Source: Phycisphaerales bacterium (GTDB lineage: Bacteria; Planctomycetota; Phycisphaerae; Phycisphaerales; UBA1924). From it: a DNA stretch of 64,000 nucleotides. The DNA is taken from assembly GCA_020850415.1 (NCBI GenBank), contig JADZER010000018.1, positions 1 through 64,000 on the forward strand, in the 5' to 3' direction. Below the pieces are notes generated by a model. It was not told the origin of the DNA, did no database searches, and was given only the letters and a program-made list of their open reading frames with translations. Below, in pieces: positions 9,083 through 20,071 of the stretch; positions within the stretch are counted from its first letter, which is position 1, and every line of letters starts with the position of its first letter. The translations under genes were made by a program, and so were the position numbers.

Positions 9083-12000
9083 ACTTGCGCGTCAGGAACT
9101 CGTCGAGGTTGAGGATGACATTGGCGGCGATGGTCCAGGCGGCGGCTTCGGCGGGGTCGAGGTTGTCGGGGAGGGGGCCGAGGGGGTTGGTGGCGATGGC
9201 GAGGGCGTCGGCGGGGTTGTCGCGGTAGGTTTGGTACTCGTCGGCGACGAGGCTGAGGATGGCGTCGATTTCTTCGGGGCGGGGTTGGCGGGCGAGGGCG
9301 AGGGTGAGGCCGCGGGAGGCGCGGTCGGAGGCGATGGGGCCGCCCTCGTGGATCATGCGTCGCGCGAGGGCCTGGGCGGCTTCGATGTAGACGGGGTCGT
9401 TGAGGGTGACGAGGGCCTGGAGGGGTGTGTTGGTGTTGATTCGGCGCGGGGTGCATACCTCGCGGCTGGGGGCGTCGAAGGTGGTCATGCTGGGGTAGGG
9501 GCTGGTGCGTCGCCAGTAGGTGTAGAGGCTGCGCCGGTAGCGGTTTTCGCCGGTGCTGGTCATCCAGGACTCGCCGCTGTAGACGATCTGCCAGATGCCG
9601 TCGGGCTGGGGCGGGTAGACGGGGGGGCCGAACATCCTGGGGCTGAGGAGGTTGCTGACGGCGAGGGCCTGGTCGCGGAGCGTTTCGGCCTCGAGGCGGA
9701 AGCGGGGGCCGCGGGCGTAGAGGGTGTTGTAGAGGTCGCGTTCGAGGAGTTCGGGGGTGGTGTCGGAGGTTTGCTGGTAGGTGCTGCTGGTGACGATGTA
9801 TCGGCAGAGTTGTTTGAGGCTCCAGCCGTTGTCGATGAGGGTGAGGGCGAGGTGGTCGAGGAGTTCGGGGTGGGTGGGGGGCGTGCCTTGGGCGCCGAAG
9901 TCTTCCATGGTTTCGACGAGGCCCCGCCCGAAGAAACGCTCCCAGAAGCGGTTGACGGTGACGCGTGGGGCGAGCGGGTTGTCGGGCGCGGCGAGCCACT
10001 GGGCGAGGCCGAGTCGGTCGCGGGGGAGTGTGTCGGGGAAGGGGTGGAGGGCCTCGGGGACGGCGGGGGAGACTTGCTCCTGGGGGGCGAGGAAGCTGCC
10101 GCCGGAGAGGAGGTGGGTGGTGCGGTGCTGCTCGGCGGGGAGTTCGGCCATGACGGGGACGCGGGGCATCCGGGCGGTGATGGCGTCGCGTTGGGCGCGG
10201 AGGGTGTCGAGCTGGTCGGTGAGGCCGGAGATGCGGTCGCGCGTGGGGCGGTGGAATGTGCGGCGGTAGTAGCGTTCGAGCTCGAGTTGCTGGTCGGGGG
10301 TGCGGGGGTCGGTGCGGAGGAGGGTGCGGATGTGTTCGGGGAGGCCGGCGCCGCCGCGGGCGGCGACGAGGTCTCGCCAGGCGGAAAACTCCCATGCCCA
10401 GCGTTCGTCGGGTGGGGTGGCGGTTGCGAGGCCGATGGCGTCCCAGCGGGCGGTGCCGGCGTGCTGGCTCAGCGCCCAGCCATCGACCTCGGCTCCCGGC
10501 GCGAGGTTGAGGTCGGCGGGGTCGAGTTCGAGTCGGACCCAGCGGCCTTTATCGGGGAGCTGGCCCATGGGGCGGCGGGCGCCGGTGTTGTCGGCGCCGA
10601 AGCCGATGAGGTTCTCGCCCCAGTAGGCGCGGTGCTCCCAGGAGCCGTCGGTGGTGTGGATCTGGAGCATGATCTCGCGGGGCGGGTCGGCCTCGTCGAG
10701 CCAGACGGAGGTGATGAGTTTGTCGCCCTCGCGGAGGGTGAGGGGGATGGGGGCGGCGTCGAAGTACTGCTGGGTGAAGGCGGGGGCGGAGCGGGCGAGG
10801 GAGCGCAGGCCGGCGGCGGGGGCGTGCTCGTCGGATTCGTACCAGCGCCAGGGGGCGGGGGCGCTGTCGGCCATGAGGGTGACACCGGGGGGGGTGGAGT
10901 CGTCGATCCAGTACCAGTCGGTGGGTTGGGCCGGGGATGGTGAGGGTTGTGCAGTGGTGCTCGGGACCTCCGGGCGCTCTTGATGATCGAGCGGAGGAGA
11001 AGGGGGAGGAGTAGAGCCCTCTCCCCCGCCCTCTCCCGCCGGGGGCGGGAGAGGGGGCGAGGCGGTGGACTGTTCGCCGGTGTGCGGGACCTCCGCGCCG
11101 TCTGGTTGTTTGAGAAGCGGAGAAGGAGTAGAGACGGAGCCCTCTCCCCGGCCCTCTCCCGCCGGGGGCGGGAGAGGGAGGAAGGCGGTCGACTGTTGGC
11201 GGGTGTCGGGGAGTTCCGCGCTGTGTGCATGATCGAGCGTTGGAGAAGGAGTAGAGACGGAGCCCTCTCCCCAACCCTCTCCCGCCGGGGGCGGGAGAGG
11301 GGGCAAGGCGGCGGTGGCTTGTTTGATGTTGTCGTTGACGATGGTGTCGATCTGAGATTTCAGATCTGAGATTTCAGATTCGATCTCGGCGAGGCGGGCT
11401 TGCTGCTCGGCGGCGCCGAAGGGGTGGGTTGGTTCTTCGTCGGGTCGGTCGGCGTCGGCGGTCTGGTTGAAGAAGGCGAGGGCCTGGTAGTACTCGGTCT
11501 GGGTGATGGGGTCGTACTTGTGGGTGTGGCACTCGGCGCAGGTCATGGTGAGGCCGTTCCACACGCTGAAGGTGGTGGTGAGTCGGTCCTTGACGGCGGC
11601 GGTGCGGAACTCCTCGTCGTCGGTGCCGCCCTCGTCGTTGTTCATGGTGTTGCGGTGGAAGGCGGTGGCGAGGATGTCGTCGTCGGTGGGGTTTGGGAGG
11701 AGATCGCCGGCGAGTTGTTTGATGGTGAACTGGTCGAAGGGCATGTCGTCGTTGAGGGCGCGGATGACCCAGTCGCGGTAGGGCCAGATGGTGCGTCCGG
11801 CGTCTTTTTCGTAGCCCTTGGTGTCGGCGTAGCGGGCGAGGTCGAGCCAGACGCGGGCCCAGCGTTCGCCGTAGCGGGCGCTGGCGAGCAGCCGGTCGAC
11901 GAGGCGCTCGTAGGCGTCGGGCGCGTTGTCGGCGAGGAAGGCGTCGGTCTCTTCGGGGGTGGGCGGCAGGCCGGTGAGGTCGAGGGTGACGCGTCGGATG

Positions 12001-12671
12001 AGGGTGTGCTTGTCGGCGCGGGGGGAGGGGGTGAGGCCCTCGGACTCGATGCGGGCGAGGACGAAGCGGTCGAGGTCGCTCCTGCACCAGGCCTCGTCCT
12101 GCACATCGGGGAGGGGGTGGCGGAGGATGGGCTCGAAGGACCAGTGGTCTTTCCATGGGGCGCCGGCGTCGATCCAGCGTCCGAGGAGGTCGATCTGCTC
12201 GGGGGTGAGGTGCTTGCCCGAGTCGGGCGGGGGCATGTGGTCGTCGGGGTCGGCGGCGGTGATGCGTCGCCAGAGCTCGCTGGCGTCGCGGTCGCCGGGG
12301 GTGACGGGCGTGCCGCCGTTGTCGAGCGTGGCGTGAAGCCCGGCGGGGGTGTCGAGGCGGAGGTCGGCTTTGCGTGAGGAGGGGTCGGGGCCGTGGCAGA
12401 GGTAGCAGTTGTTGGAGAGGATGGGGCGGATGTCGCGGGAGAAGTCGATGGCCCGGGCGTCGGGCGCCGGGGCGTCGGGGGGCGGCGCGAGGGCGAGCGA
12501 GAGTCCGGCGGTCAGCGCGGCGCCCGCGAGCGCGATCGCGGCGGAGCGCGCCCGCGGCGCGGTGGGCGCGCGTGCTTCGGCGGCGTCCGCCGCGCCGGGA
12601 GGGACGGGCGGTTCGGCACGGCCGGCACGGCCGTGGCACACCGATTCTCGGCTGGCGTGGTGCTTGCTCAT
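9081..12671 (-). CDS. PSD1-type cytochrome with DUF1549 and DUF1553 domains, disrupted by in-frame repeats
   Basis: This 1196-residue protein has an N-terminal hydrophobic export segment (residues ~41-62), a haem-binding CYLCH at 89-93 (planctomycete cytochrome c domain), a DUF1549 domain containing a second haem motif CAECH, a beta-sandwich carbohydrate-binding-like region, and a C-terminal DUF1553 domain. It pairs with the downstream DUF1501 gene. Two anomalies interrupt it. A heptamer tract encodes residues ~428-440, and three tandem 123-bp palindrome-bearing units encode about residues 451-573 (LPPPAGEGWGEGS-type peptides) without breaking the frame. The ATG at 12671 is chosen; residues ~10-22 are themselves encoded by a REP-like palindrome, so a later start is possible. 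Confidence 0.9.
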   Translation of the reverse strand: MSKHHASRESVCHGRAGRAEPPVPPGAADAAEARAPTAPRARSAAIALAGAALTAGLSLALAPPPDAPAPDARAIDFSRDIRPILSNNCYLCHGPDPSSRKADLRLDTPAGLHATLDNGGTPVTPGDRDASELWRRITAADPDDHMPPPDSGKHLTPEQIDLLGRWIDAGAPWKDHWSFEPILRHPLPDVQDEAWCRSDLDRFVLARIESEGLTPSPRADKHTLIRRVTLDLTGLPPTPEETDAFLADNAPDAYERLVDRLLASARYGERWARVWLDLARYADTKGYEKDAGRTIWPYRDWVIRALNDDMPFDQFTIKQLAGDLLPNPTDDDILATAFHRNTMNNDEGGTDDEEFRTAAVKDRLTTTFSVWNGLTMTCAECHTHKYDPITQTEYYQALAFFNQTADADRPDEEPTHPFGAAEQQARLAEIESEISDLKSQIDTIVNDNIKQATAALPPLPPPAGEGWGEGSVSTPSPTLDHAHSAELPDTRQQSTAFLPLPPPAGEGRGEGSVSTPSPLLKQPDGAEVPHTGEQSTASPPLPPPAGEGGGEGSTPPPSPPLDHQERPEVPSTTAQPSPSPAQPTDWYWIDDSTPPGVTLMADSAPAPWRWYESDEHAPAAGLRSLARSAPAFTQQYFDAAPIPLTLREGDKLITSVWLDEADPPREIMLQIHTTDGSWEHRAYWGENLIGFGADNTGARRPMGQLPDKGRWVRLELDPADLNLAPGAEVDGWALSQHAGTARWDAIGLATATPPDERWAWEFSAWRDLVAARGGAGLPEHIRTLLRTDPRTPDQQLELERYYRRTFHRPTRDRISGLTDQLDTLRAQRDAITARMPRVPVMAELPAEQHRTTHLLSGGSFLAPQEQVSPAVPEALHPFPDTLPRDRLGLAQWLAAPDNPLAPRVTVNRFWERFFGRGLVETMEDFGAQGTPPTHPELLDHLALTLIDNGWSLKQLCRYIVTSSTYQQTSDTTPELLERDLYNTLYARGPRFRLEAETLRDQALAVSNLLSPRMFGPPVYPPQPDGIWQIVYSGESWMTSTGENRYRRSLYTYWRRTSPYPSMTTFDAPSREVCTPRRINTNTPLQALVTLNDPVYIEAAQALARRMIHEGGPIASDRASRGLTLALARQPRPEEIDAILSLVADEYQTYRDNPADALAIATNPLGPLPDNLDPAEAAAWTIAANVILNLDEFLTRK
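10950..11320. repeat. Three tandem 123-bp palindromic units inside a coding region
   Basis: CCCTCTCCCGCC...GGGCGGGAGAGGG palindromes centre on 11029-11055, 11152-11178 and 11275-11301, exactly 123 bp apart. As 123 is 41 codons, the cytochrome frame stays open through all three units. The same palindrome is intergenic at about 2299-2350, 2530-2570 and 7255-7295. The flanking GGAGAAGGAGTAGAGACGGA segment is also shared between units. Confidence 0.93.
11350..11387. repeat. Heptamer tract (ATCTGAG/ATTTCAG) inside coding region
   Basis: Alternating heptamers ATCTGAG and ATTTCAG, themselves partly self-complementary, encode an EISDLKSQ-type peptide in the cytochrome gene. The tract lies just N-terminal, in protein terms, to the three 123-bp units. 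Confidence 0.8.
12611..12642. repeat. REP-like palindrome GGCACGGCC...GGCCGTGGC inside coding region
   Basis: A GGCACGGCCGGCACGGCCGTGGCACAC palindrome, here given in outline, lies within codons ~10-20 of the cytochrome gene. A nearly identical sequence is intergenic at 34617-34642. This supports insertion of an intergenic repeat into the 5' end of the gene. Confidence 0.7.
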
Positions 12672-12688
12672 CTCCGCGGGTCGGCTCC

Positions 12689-14494
12689 TCAGTTGCCCAG
12701 GCACTTCTGGCAGATCTCGCCTTTGGCGCGGGCCTCGACGCAGCAGGGGTGGTCGCACTCGCCGCCGGCTTCGATGGCGGCGCGGCAGCAGTCGGGGAGG
12801 GCGGCGAGGTCGATGTCGGGGGTGGTGTCGGCGGCGGGCTCGGCGCCGGGTTGGTCTGTCGGTGCAGGGATGTCGTCGAAGCTCACGGGGGTGAGCTCGC
12901 CGCCGCAGTCGACGGTGAGGCCGGGCTTGAGGGCGGCGAGGAGCTGTGCGGATTGCGGGGCGACGCGGGTGTTCCAGAGGTAGAGGTTTTCGAGCGCGGG
13001 CAGTGATGCCGCGGCGACGAGCGTTTGGTCGGTGACGGCGGTGCTGTAGAGGTTGAGCGAGCGGAGGGCGGGGTGTCCGGTGAGGCGGGCGACGCCGGCG
13101 TCGGTGACGGCGGTTCGGCTGAGGTTGAGTTCGGCGAGTCGTGGGAACTGGCAGAGGGCGGCGAGGGCGGCGTCGGTGACGGCGGTGCCGGCGAGGTTGA
13201 GCCGGGTGAGGGTGGGCTTGAGAGGTTCGAGGAGGGCGAGGTCGGCGTCGGTGATGTTGTGGCCGAGGAGGTCGAATCGGACCTCGGCCCATGGGTCGGC
13301 CTGGGAGGCGCGGAGGGCGACGACGCCGCGGGCGTGCAGGGCGGCGAAGGCGTCGGCCTGTTGGGCCTGTGCGGCCTCGTCGAAGACGAGCTCGGGCAGG
13401 GCGGGGCGCGCGGGGTGATCGGGTTGGTTCGGTTCGGCGGGGGCCGCGTCGGCCGTTGCGGCGGGGGCGACGATGGGGATGTCGAGCCAGAGGGCGCCCT
13501 CGTTGATCCAGGTTTCGAGGAGGGCGAGCTGGTCGGGGCTGAGCGGTTCGCCCTTGCCCTCGGGGGGCATGTGGTCTTCATCGTCCTCGGGGAGGGTGAC
13601 CAGGAAGAAGAGGTCGGAGGCCTGTGCGTCGCCGGGGATGATGACCTGGGCGTCGGGGGCGCGGTCGTCGAAGACGAACTGGCGGGCGTCGAGGCGGAGA
13701 TCGCCTTTTTGCTTGTCGGGGCCGTGGCACTCGATGCAGTGGTTGGCGAAGATGGGGGCGATCTGGGTGGCGAAGTCGATGGTGAGGGACTTGCCGGAGG
13801 CTTCGAGCTGGGCCTGGAGGGCGGCGAGTTCGGCCTGCTGGGCGTCGAGGTCGGGGGCGGCGGGGGCGGGCGCGGGGAAGAGCGCGGCGGTGAGGTAGCC
13901 CTCGCCGTAGACCATCGAGCCGCCCCAGTGGCCGGCGGCGCCGACGACGCCGGCGGCGAGTACGAGGGCGACGCGGTAGACGGCGGTCATGGCGCGGGCC
14001 CGGCCGGTGGCGCCGAGGAGTGCGGCGAGCATGGCGACGGCGGCGAGGGCCGCGGCGGCGATGCCGAGCCAGCGGTGGGTGGTCATGAGATCGGCGAGTC
14101 CCTTGCTGTGGGTCTCGAGGTCGGCGTTGAGCCAGCCGGCCCAGGCGGCGACGGCGGCGCCGAGGGCGCCGACGATGACGCAGGCGAGGCCCGCGCTGGT
14201 GGGCCGGGCGCGGTCGCGTTTGCAGAGGATGGCGACGAGCTCGAAGAGCACGGCGGCGGCGAGGAGGGCGATGGGGAAGTGGACCGCGATCGGGTGCGTG
14301 CGTCCGAGGAAGCGGGGGAGGTTGGAGAGGAGCGTCGGGCCGGGCGCGGTGAGTTCGGCGCCGAGGGCCGGGGAGGCGACGGCGGCCAGGCAGGCGGCGG
14401 CGAGGAGGGGGCCCCAGGGCACCCGAGCCCGGGCGGACGCGGCTGGCGGGGTGTGGGGGGCGGCGTTGGTGCGAGGGTGTGGGTGTCGCATCAT
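12689..14494 (-). CDS. DUF2231 / cytochrome c / leucine-rich repeat membrane protein
   Basis: This 601-residue planctomycete protein has a signal peptide, then a DUF2231-type membrane module beginning HPIAVHFPIALLAAA with about four transmembrane helices. A cytochrome c domain follows, with CIECH and the downstream DDEDHMPPEGK methionine-ligand region. Next comes a set of leucine-rich repeats (TDAALAAL, TDAGVARL, TDQTL steps), and the protein ends in a Cys-rich tail (CCRAAI...CDHPCC...CQKCLGN) that may bind a metal. The start ATG at 14494 (MMRHP) follows CAGGA; the longer frame to 14647 is GC-rich read-through. The stop lies 17 bp before the start of the PSD1 gene, so the two are probably co-transcribed with the DUF1501 gene. 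Confidence 0.9.
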   Translation of the reverse strand: MMRHPHPRTNAAPHTPPAASARARVPWGPLLAAACLAAVASPALGAELTAPGPTLLSNLPRFLGRTHPIAVHFPIALLAAAVLFELVAILCKRDRARPTSAGLACVIVGALGAAVAAWAGWLNADLETHSKGLADLMTTHRWLGIAAAALAAVAMLAALLGATGRARAMTAVYRVALVLAAGVVGAAGHWGGSMVYGEGYLTAALFPAPAPAAPDLDAQQAELAALQAQLEASGKSLTIDFATQIAPIFANHCIECHGPDKQKGDLRLDARQFVFDDRAPDAQVIIPGDAQASDLFFLVTLPEDDEDHMPPEGKGEPLSPDQLALLETWINEGALWLDIPIVAPAATADAAPAEPNQPDHPARPALPELVFDEAAQAQQADAFAALHARGVVALRASQADPWAEVRFDLLGHNITDADLALLEPLKPTLTRLNLAGTAVTDAALAALCQFPRLAELNLSRTAVTDAGVARLTGHPALRSLNLYSTAVTDQTLVAAASLPALENLYLWNTRVAPQSAQLLAALKPGLTVDCGGELTPVSFDDIPAPTDQPGAEPAADTTPDIDLAALPDCCRAAIEAGGECDHPCCVEARAKGEICQKCLGN

Positions 14495-14756
14495 GCGTTC
14501 CTGTTGGGGGCGGGCGGGGTGAGGGCGCGGCGCGAGCGGACATGTTCGCCGAATAGCGCACGGGGGCGCACCTGGGCGCGTCCGGGCGCACATGGGGACA
14601 CACCACAACTGCCGCCGCGGCGGGGCGGATTGGACGCTGCCTCGCATGGGGTGCAGTCTACAGGCTTCGGGCGTGGTCCAAAAGGCCCAGCTGGGGTGCC
14701 CCGGGTCGGGCGTCGGCCGCTACGCTGTGTTGATCACCCGCGCTCAGGAGTCGCCC

Positions 14757-17009
<2,253 letters not shown>

Positions 17010-17076
17010 GCCCGGGGTCGTACCTTGGGCGGGCGTCCGGCCGGAGGATCCGGTCGGTCCGACGGAGGGAGCCGGT

Positions 17077-17865
17077 ATGGGCGTGTTCATGAGGGTGGGG
17101 CGGCTGCTCAAGCCGCGTCGGGCGAGCGTTGGTCTGCATCCTGAGGCGCCGGGCGGCGGGGCGAGGCGCGGGCCGGTGGCGATCGATCTGCACACCGGGG
17201 CGGGTGTGGTGCGCGAGCGGGACGCGGACGCCGAGCTCGACGGGTTCTCTCTGGAGGACGAGGCTGGGGAGGGGCCGGTGGTGGGCGGGCCGGCGCCGAT
17301 CGTGGAGAAGACGCCGCGCTCGCGCCAGGAGTTGATCGCGGAGCTGCAGCGGAACTACCAGGAGGTGCTGGGGATCGTGCGCAAGGTCGATGCGCACCTG
17401 GACGAGCAGGGGGAGCGGTCGCAGCGGCTGGCGGAGATCGCCGAGCGGCTCCCGGCGGCGGTGGATGACCTGGGGGCGCTGCGGGCCGGGCAGGGCGAGT
17501 TGCATGCGGCGATCGCGGCGGCGGTGGCGGTGCTGCAGTCCCGCGACGCGGTGCTGACGACGGGGCAGCGGTCGATGCTCGAGCGTCTGGGCGAGATCCG
17601 GACCCTGATGCGCGACAGCGCCGAGTCGGAGCGCCGGCTCCTCGGCACGCTGGCGGAGTTCCGCGAGGTGATGGGCGGGATGAGCGGGGCGACCGACCGG
17701 CTGGCCACGGCGGTCGAGCGCATCGAGCGGGGCGAGACCGAGCGCTCCGACCGGGTGGTCGAGGCGATCCGCGCGACACGGAGCGGGGTGTACGCGGCGA
17801 CGATCGTGGCCGGGCTGTGCGCGGTGGTGGCGTTGATTTTGGGGTTTGTGGCGGTGGCGGTGTAG
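17077..17865 (+). CDS. Coiled-coil protein with C-terminal transmembrane anchor
   Basis: This 262-residue protein is unrecognised. Residues ~80-230 are strongly alpha-helical and charged, with heptad character (RSRQELIAELQRNYQEVL, LAEIAERLPAAVDDL), consistent with a coiled coil. A single C-terminal transmembrane helix (ATIVAGLCAVVALILGFVAV) would leave the coiled coil in the cytoplasm as a tail-anchored protein. The ATG at 17077 follows GGAGGGA with 6-7 nt spacing. It may be co-transcribed with the GH2 gene, whose stop is 67 bp upstream, but no functional link is evident. Confidence 0.8.
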   Translation: MGVFMRVGRLLKPRRASVGLHPEAPGGGARRGPVAIDLHTGAGVVRERDADAELDGFSLEDEAGEGPVVGGPAPIVEKTPRSRQELIAELQRNYQEVLGIVRKVDAHLDEQGERSQRLAEIAERLPAAVDDLGALRAGQGELHAAIAAAVAVLQSRDAVLTTGQRSMLERLGEIRTLMRDSAESERRLLGTLAEFREVMGGMSGATDRLATAVERIERGETERSDRVVEAIRATRSGVYAATIVAGLCAVVALILGFVAVAV

Positions 17866-17974
17866 GGCGGCGGCTCTCACGAACCGAGCGGGGGTTGGCC
17901 CCGCTTCGCGCCCTCACCCCGGGCGCGGCGGCAGGACGAGCACGAGTCGCAAACCGGATCTCCTTCCGCCCGGC

Positions 17975-18955
17975 TCAGGGCTCGATGGGTCCCGCCGGCG
18001 GCTCGGCGGGCGGGGTATCGGGCGGGGCGTCGGGCGGGGTGTCGAACTGGGGCGTTGGCGGCTCGTCGACGAAGACCCGCCACTCGGGGCCGAGCTGTTC
18101 GAGGAAGCACAGGGGGTAGCAGCGCAGGAAGACATACACGGGCAGCAGGATCACCGTGCCGATGTAGGGCAGGGCCGCGATGCAGCAGGTGGCGCAGATG
18201 ACGACGACGGCGGCGATGCCGATGCCGATGCCGAGCACGATCTTCATCAGGAAGTAGAGCACGATCGTCCCGACCCGGCCGCGGACGACATCGGCCATCA
18301 CCAGGCGCCAGGCTTCGGTGCAGGGCATGCCGAACTGGTACATGGCGGGGACGACGAAGTTCTCGATGAGCGCGCCGATGACGCCGAAGATGAGCCCGGT
18401 GGCGAGGAACGCGGGCACGGCGAAGACCAGCCCGACGAGGGCGCGGTCGCCGAACCGGTCGGCCTTGAGGTCGGGCCAGACGATGAGCGCGGCGGCGGTC
18501 AGGATCGTGAGGCTCAGCCCCATCGAGACCACCGCGAGCAGGAACCGCACGCCGGCGAGGCTGTTGGCCAGGGGCTTAAAGGTCCTCCACGGCTCGACGA
18601 CGGCGCCGCGGTTGCGGGCCACGCCGTCGAGGAACATGAACTTGCCCCGGCTGGTGAGCCAGATCAGCACGGCCATGATCGCGAGCACGATGGTCAGGAC
18701 CAGGGCGCCGATGACGAGGATGGCGGCCAGGTTGGTCTCGATCCAGTCGGCGATGTCCGAGGGGCTCGGGCCGCCGCCCTGGCTCTGGCCCCCGGCCGGG
18801 TTGCCGCCGGTCCCGCTGCCGCCGCCCTCGCCGAGGGAGGCCAGGAAGGCGCAGAACCCCAGGGTCATCCATTTGGAGAGGTCGAAGGGCTGGAAGAGGA
18901 TGCGCTTGGTTCGCTCGAACGCCGGGCTGATGGGGTCGGTGACGGAGATGCGCAT
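17975..18955 (-). CDS. Multi-pass membrane protein, planctomycete family
   Basis: This 326-residue integral membrane protein starts MRISVTDPISPAFERTKRIL followed by FQPFDLSKWMTLGFCAFLA, an N-terminus I associate with a planctomycete family of unknown function. A Gly-rich loop (residues ~45-65) precedes about five to six transmembrane helices, including one rich in Gly/Ile followed by CATCC. The C-terminus is Pro/Asp-rich and cytoplasmic or periplasmic. The ATG at 18955 is chosen over 18991 because it starts the conserved N-terminus. It converges with the coiled-coil gene (109-bp gap holding no clear feature). Confidence 0.82.
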   Translation of the reverse strand: MRISVTDPISPAFERTKRILFQPFDLSKWMTLGFCAFLASLGEGGGSGTGGNPAGGQSQGGGPSPSDIADWIETNLAAILVIGALVLTIVLAIMAVLIWLTSRGKFMFLDGVARNRGAVVEPWRTFKPLANSLAGVRFLLAVVSMGLSLTILTAAALIVWPDLKADRFGDRALVGLVFAVPAFLATGLIFGVIGALIENFVVPAMYQFGMPCTEAWRLVMADVVRGRVGTIVLYFLMKIVLGIGIGIAAVVVICATCCIAALPYIGTVILLPVYVFLRCYPLCFLEQLGPEWRVFVDEPPTPQFDTPPDAPPDTPPAEPPAGPIEP

Positions 18956-19036
18956 CGCGGGTGCCCCTTGCGAGGAGCGCCCAGCATACACGGGGCCCGG
19001 GGGGCGGCGTGCGGGGTGTGGCTCCGGCGGGGCGGC

Positions 19037-20071
19037 TCAGCCCATCTGCAGCACGACCTTGATGCCCTTGCCGGAGATCATGGTCTCGAAGGCGGTCTTG
19101 AAGTCTTCGAGGGGGAACTGGTGGGTGATGATCTCGTCGAGTTCGAGGCGGCCGGAGAGGAGGAGCTCCTCCATCTGGTACCAGGTCTGGAACATCTTGC
19201 GTCCGTTGATGCCGAGGACCTTGCAGCCCTTGAAGATGATGTTCTCGTTGAAGTCGAAGGTGACGCGCTTCGCGGGGAGGCCGAGGAGGGCGGCCGTGCC
19301 GCCGTTGCGGAGGGCGCGGAAGCCCTGGTCGAAGGCGGACTCGGCGCCGGACATTTCCAGCAGGACATCGACGCCCTCTCCGCGGCAGGCCTGGCGGACT
19401 TCCTTGATCCAGCCGTTGCCGTTGCGGGCGTCGTAGGCCTCGACGGCGCCGAGCTTCTTGGCCAGCGCGAGGCGGGGGGGGTTGATGTCGGTGCAGAAGA
19501 TGCGGCTGGCGCCCGCGGCCTTGGCGACGGTGACGGCCATGAGGCCGATGATGCCGACGCCCGAGATCAGGACGCTCTTGGCGCTGACATCGGCGGCCAT
19601 GACGGTGTGGACGGCGTTGCCGAGCGGGTCGAAGACTGCGGCGACCTTGTCAGGGATGGTCGGGTGGACGGGCCAGACATTCTCTTCGGGCACGCAGACA
19701 TAGTCGGCGAAGCAGCCGTCGCGGTCGATGCCGATGATCCTGGTGTCGCTGGCGATGTGGGCGTTGCCGGTGCGGGCGTTGTAGTCCAGGCCCTGGGTGG
19801 TGTGGCCCTCGGCGGAGACGCGGAGGCCGGGCTTGTACTTGGTGACGGCCGAGCCGACACCCTCGATGACGCCGACGAACTCGTGGCCGGTGATGATGCC
19901 GACGGGGATGCGCCCGGCGGACCACTCGTCCCACTCCCAGATGTGCCGGTCGGTGCCGCAGATGCCGGCGTGGGTGACGCGGATGAGAACATCGCGGGGC
20001 CCTGGGGTGGGCTTGGGCCGATCGACGAACTTCAGTTCCGGTCCGGCGTGGTGTTTGATGAGGGCTCGCAT
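19037..20071 (-). CDS. tdh: L-threonine 3-dehydrogenase-like zinc alcohol dehydrogenase
   Basis: This 344-residue protein matches Tdh (MDR superfamily), which oxidises L-threonine to 2-amino-3-ketobutyrate with NAD+. Catalytic zinc ligands are visible at C38 (ICGTD) and H63-E64 (TGHEFVG); the Rossmann motif GVGIIGLMAV and the C-terminal INGRKMFQTWYQM region are Tdh-like. The lobe that normally holds the structural zinc (CxxCxxCxxxxxxxC) reads QGLDYNARTGNAHIA and has none of the four cysteines. The ATG at 20071 has GGGAG about 10 nt upstream. kbl is not adjacent. Substrate assignment is by overall similarity; a related polyol dehydrogenase cannot be excluded. Confidence 0.88.
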   Translation of the reverse strand: MRALIKHHAGPELKFVDRPKPTPGPRDVLIRVTHAGICGTDRHIWEWDEWSAGRIPVGIITGHEFVGVIEGVGSAVTKYKPGLRVSAEGHTTQGLDYNARTGNAHIASDTRIIGIDRDGCFADYVCVPEENVWPVHPTIPDKVAAVFDPLGNAVHTVMAADVSAKSVLISGVGIIGLMAVTVAKAAGASRIFCTDINPPRLALAKKLGAVEAYDARNGNGWIKEVRQACRGEGVDVLLEMSGAESAFDQGFRALRNGGTAALLGLPAKRVTFDFNENIIFKGCKVLGINGRKMFQTWYQMEELLLSGRLELDEIITHQFPLEDFKTAFETMISGKGIKVVLQMG

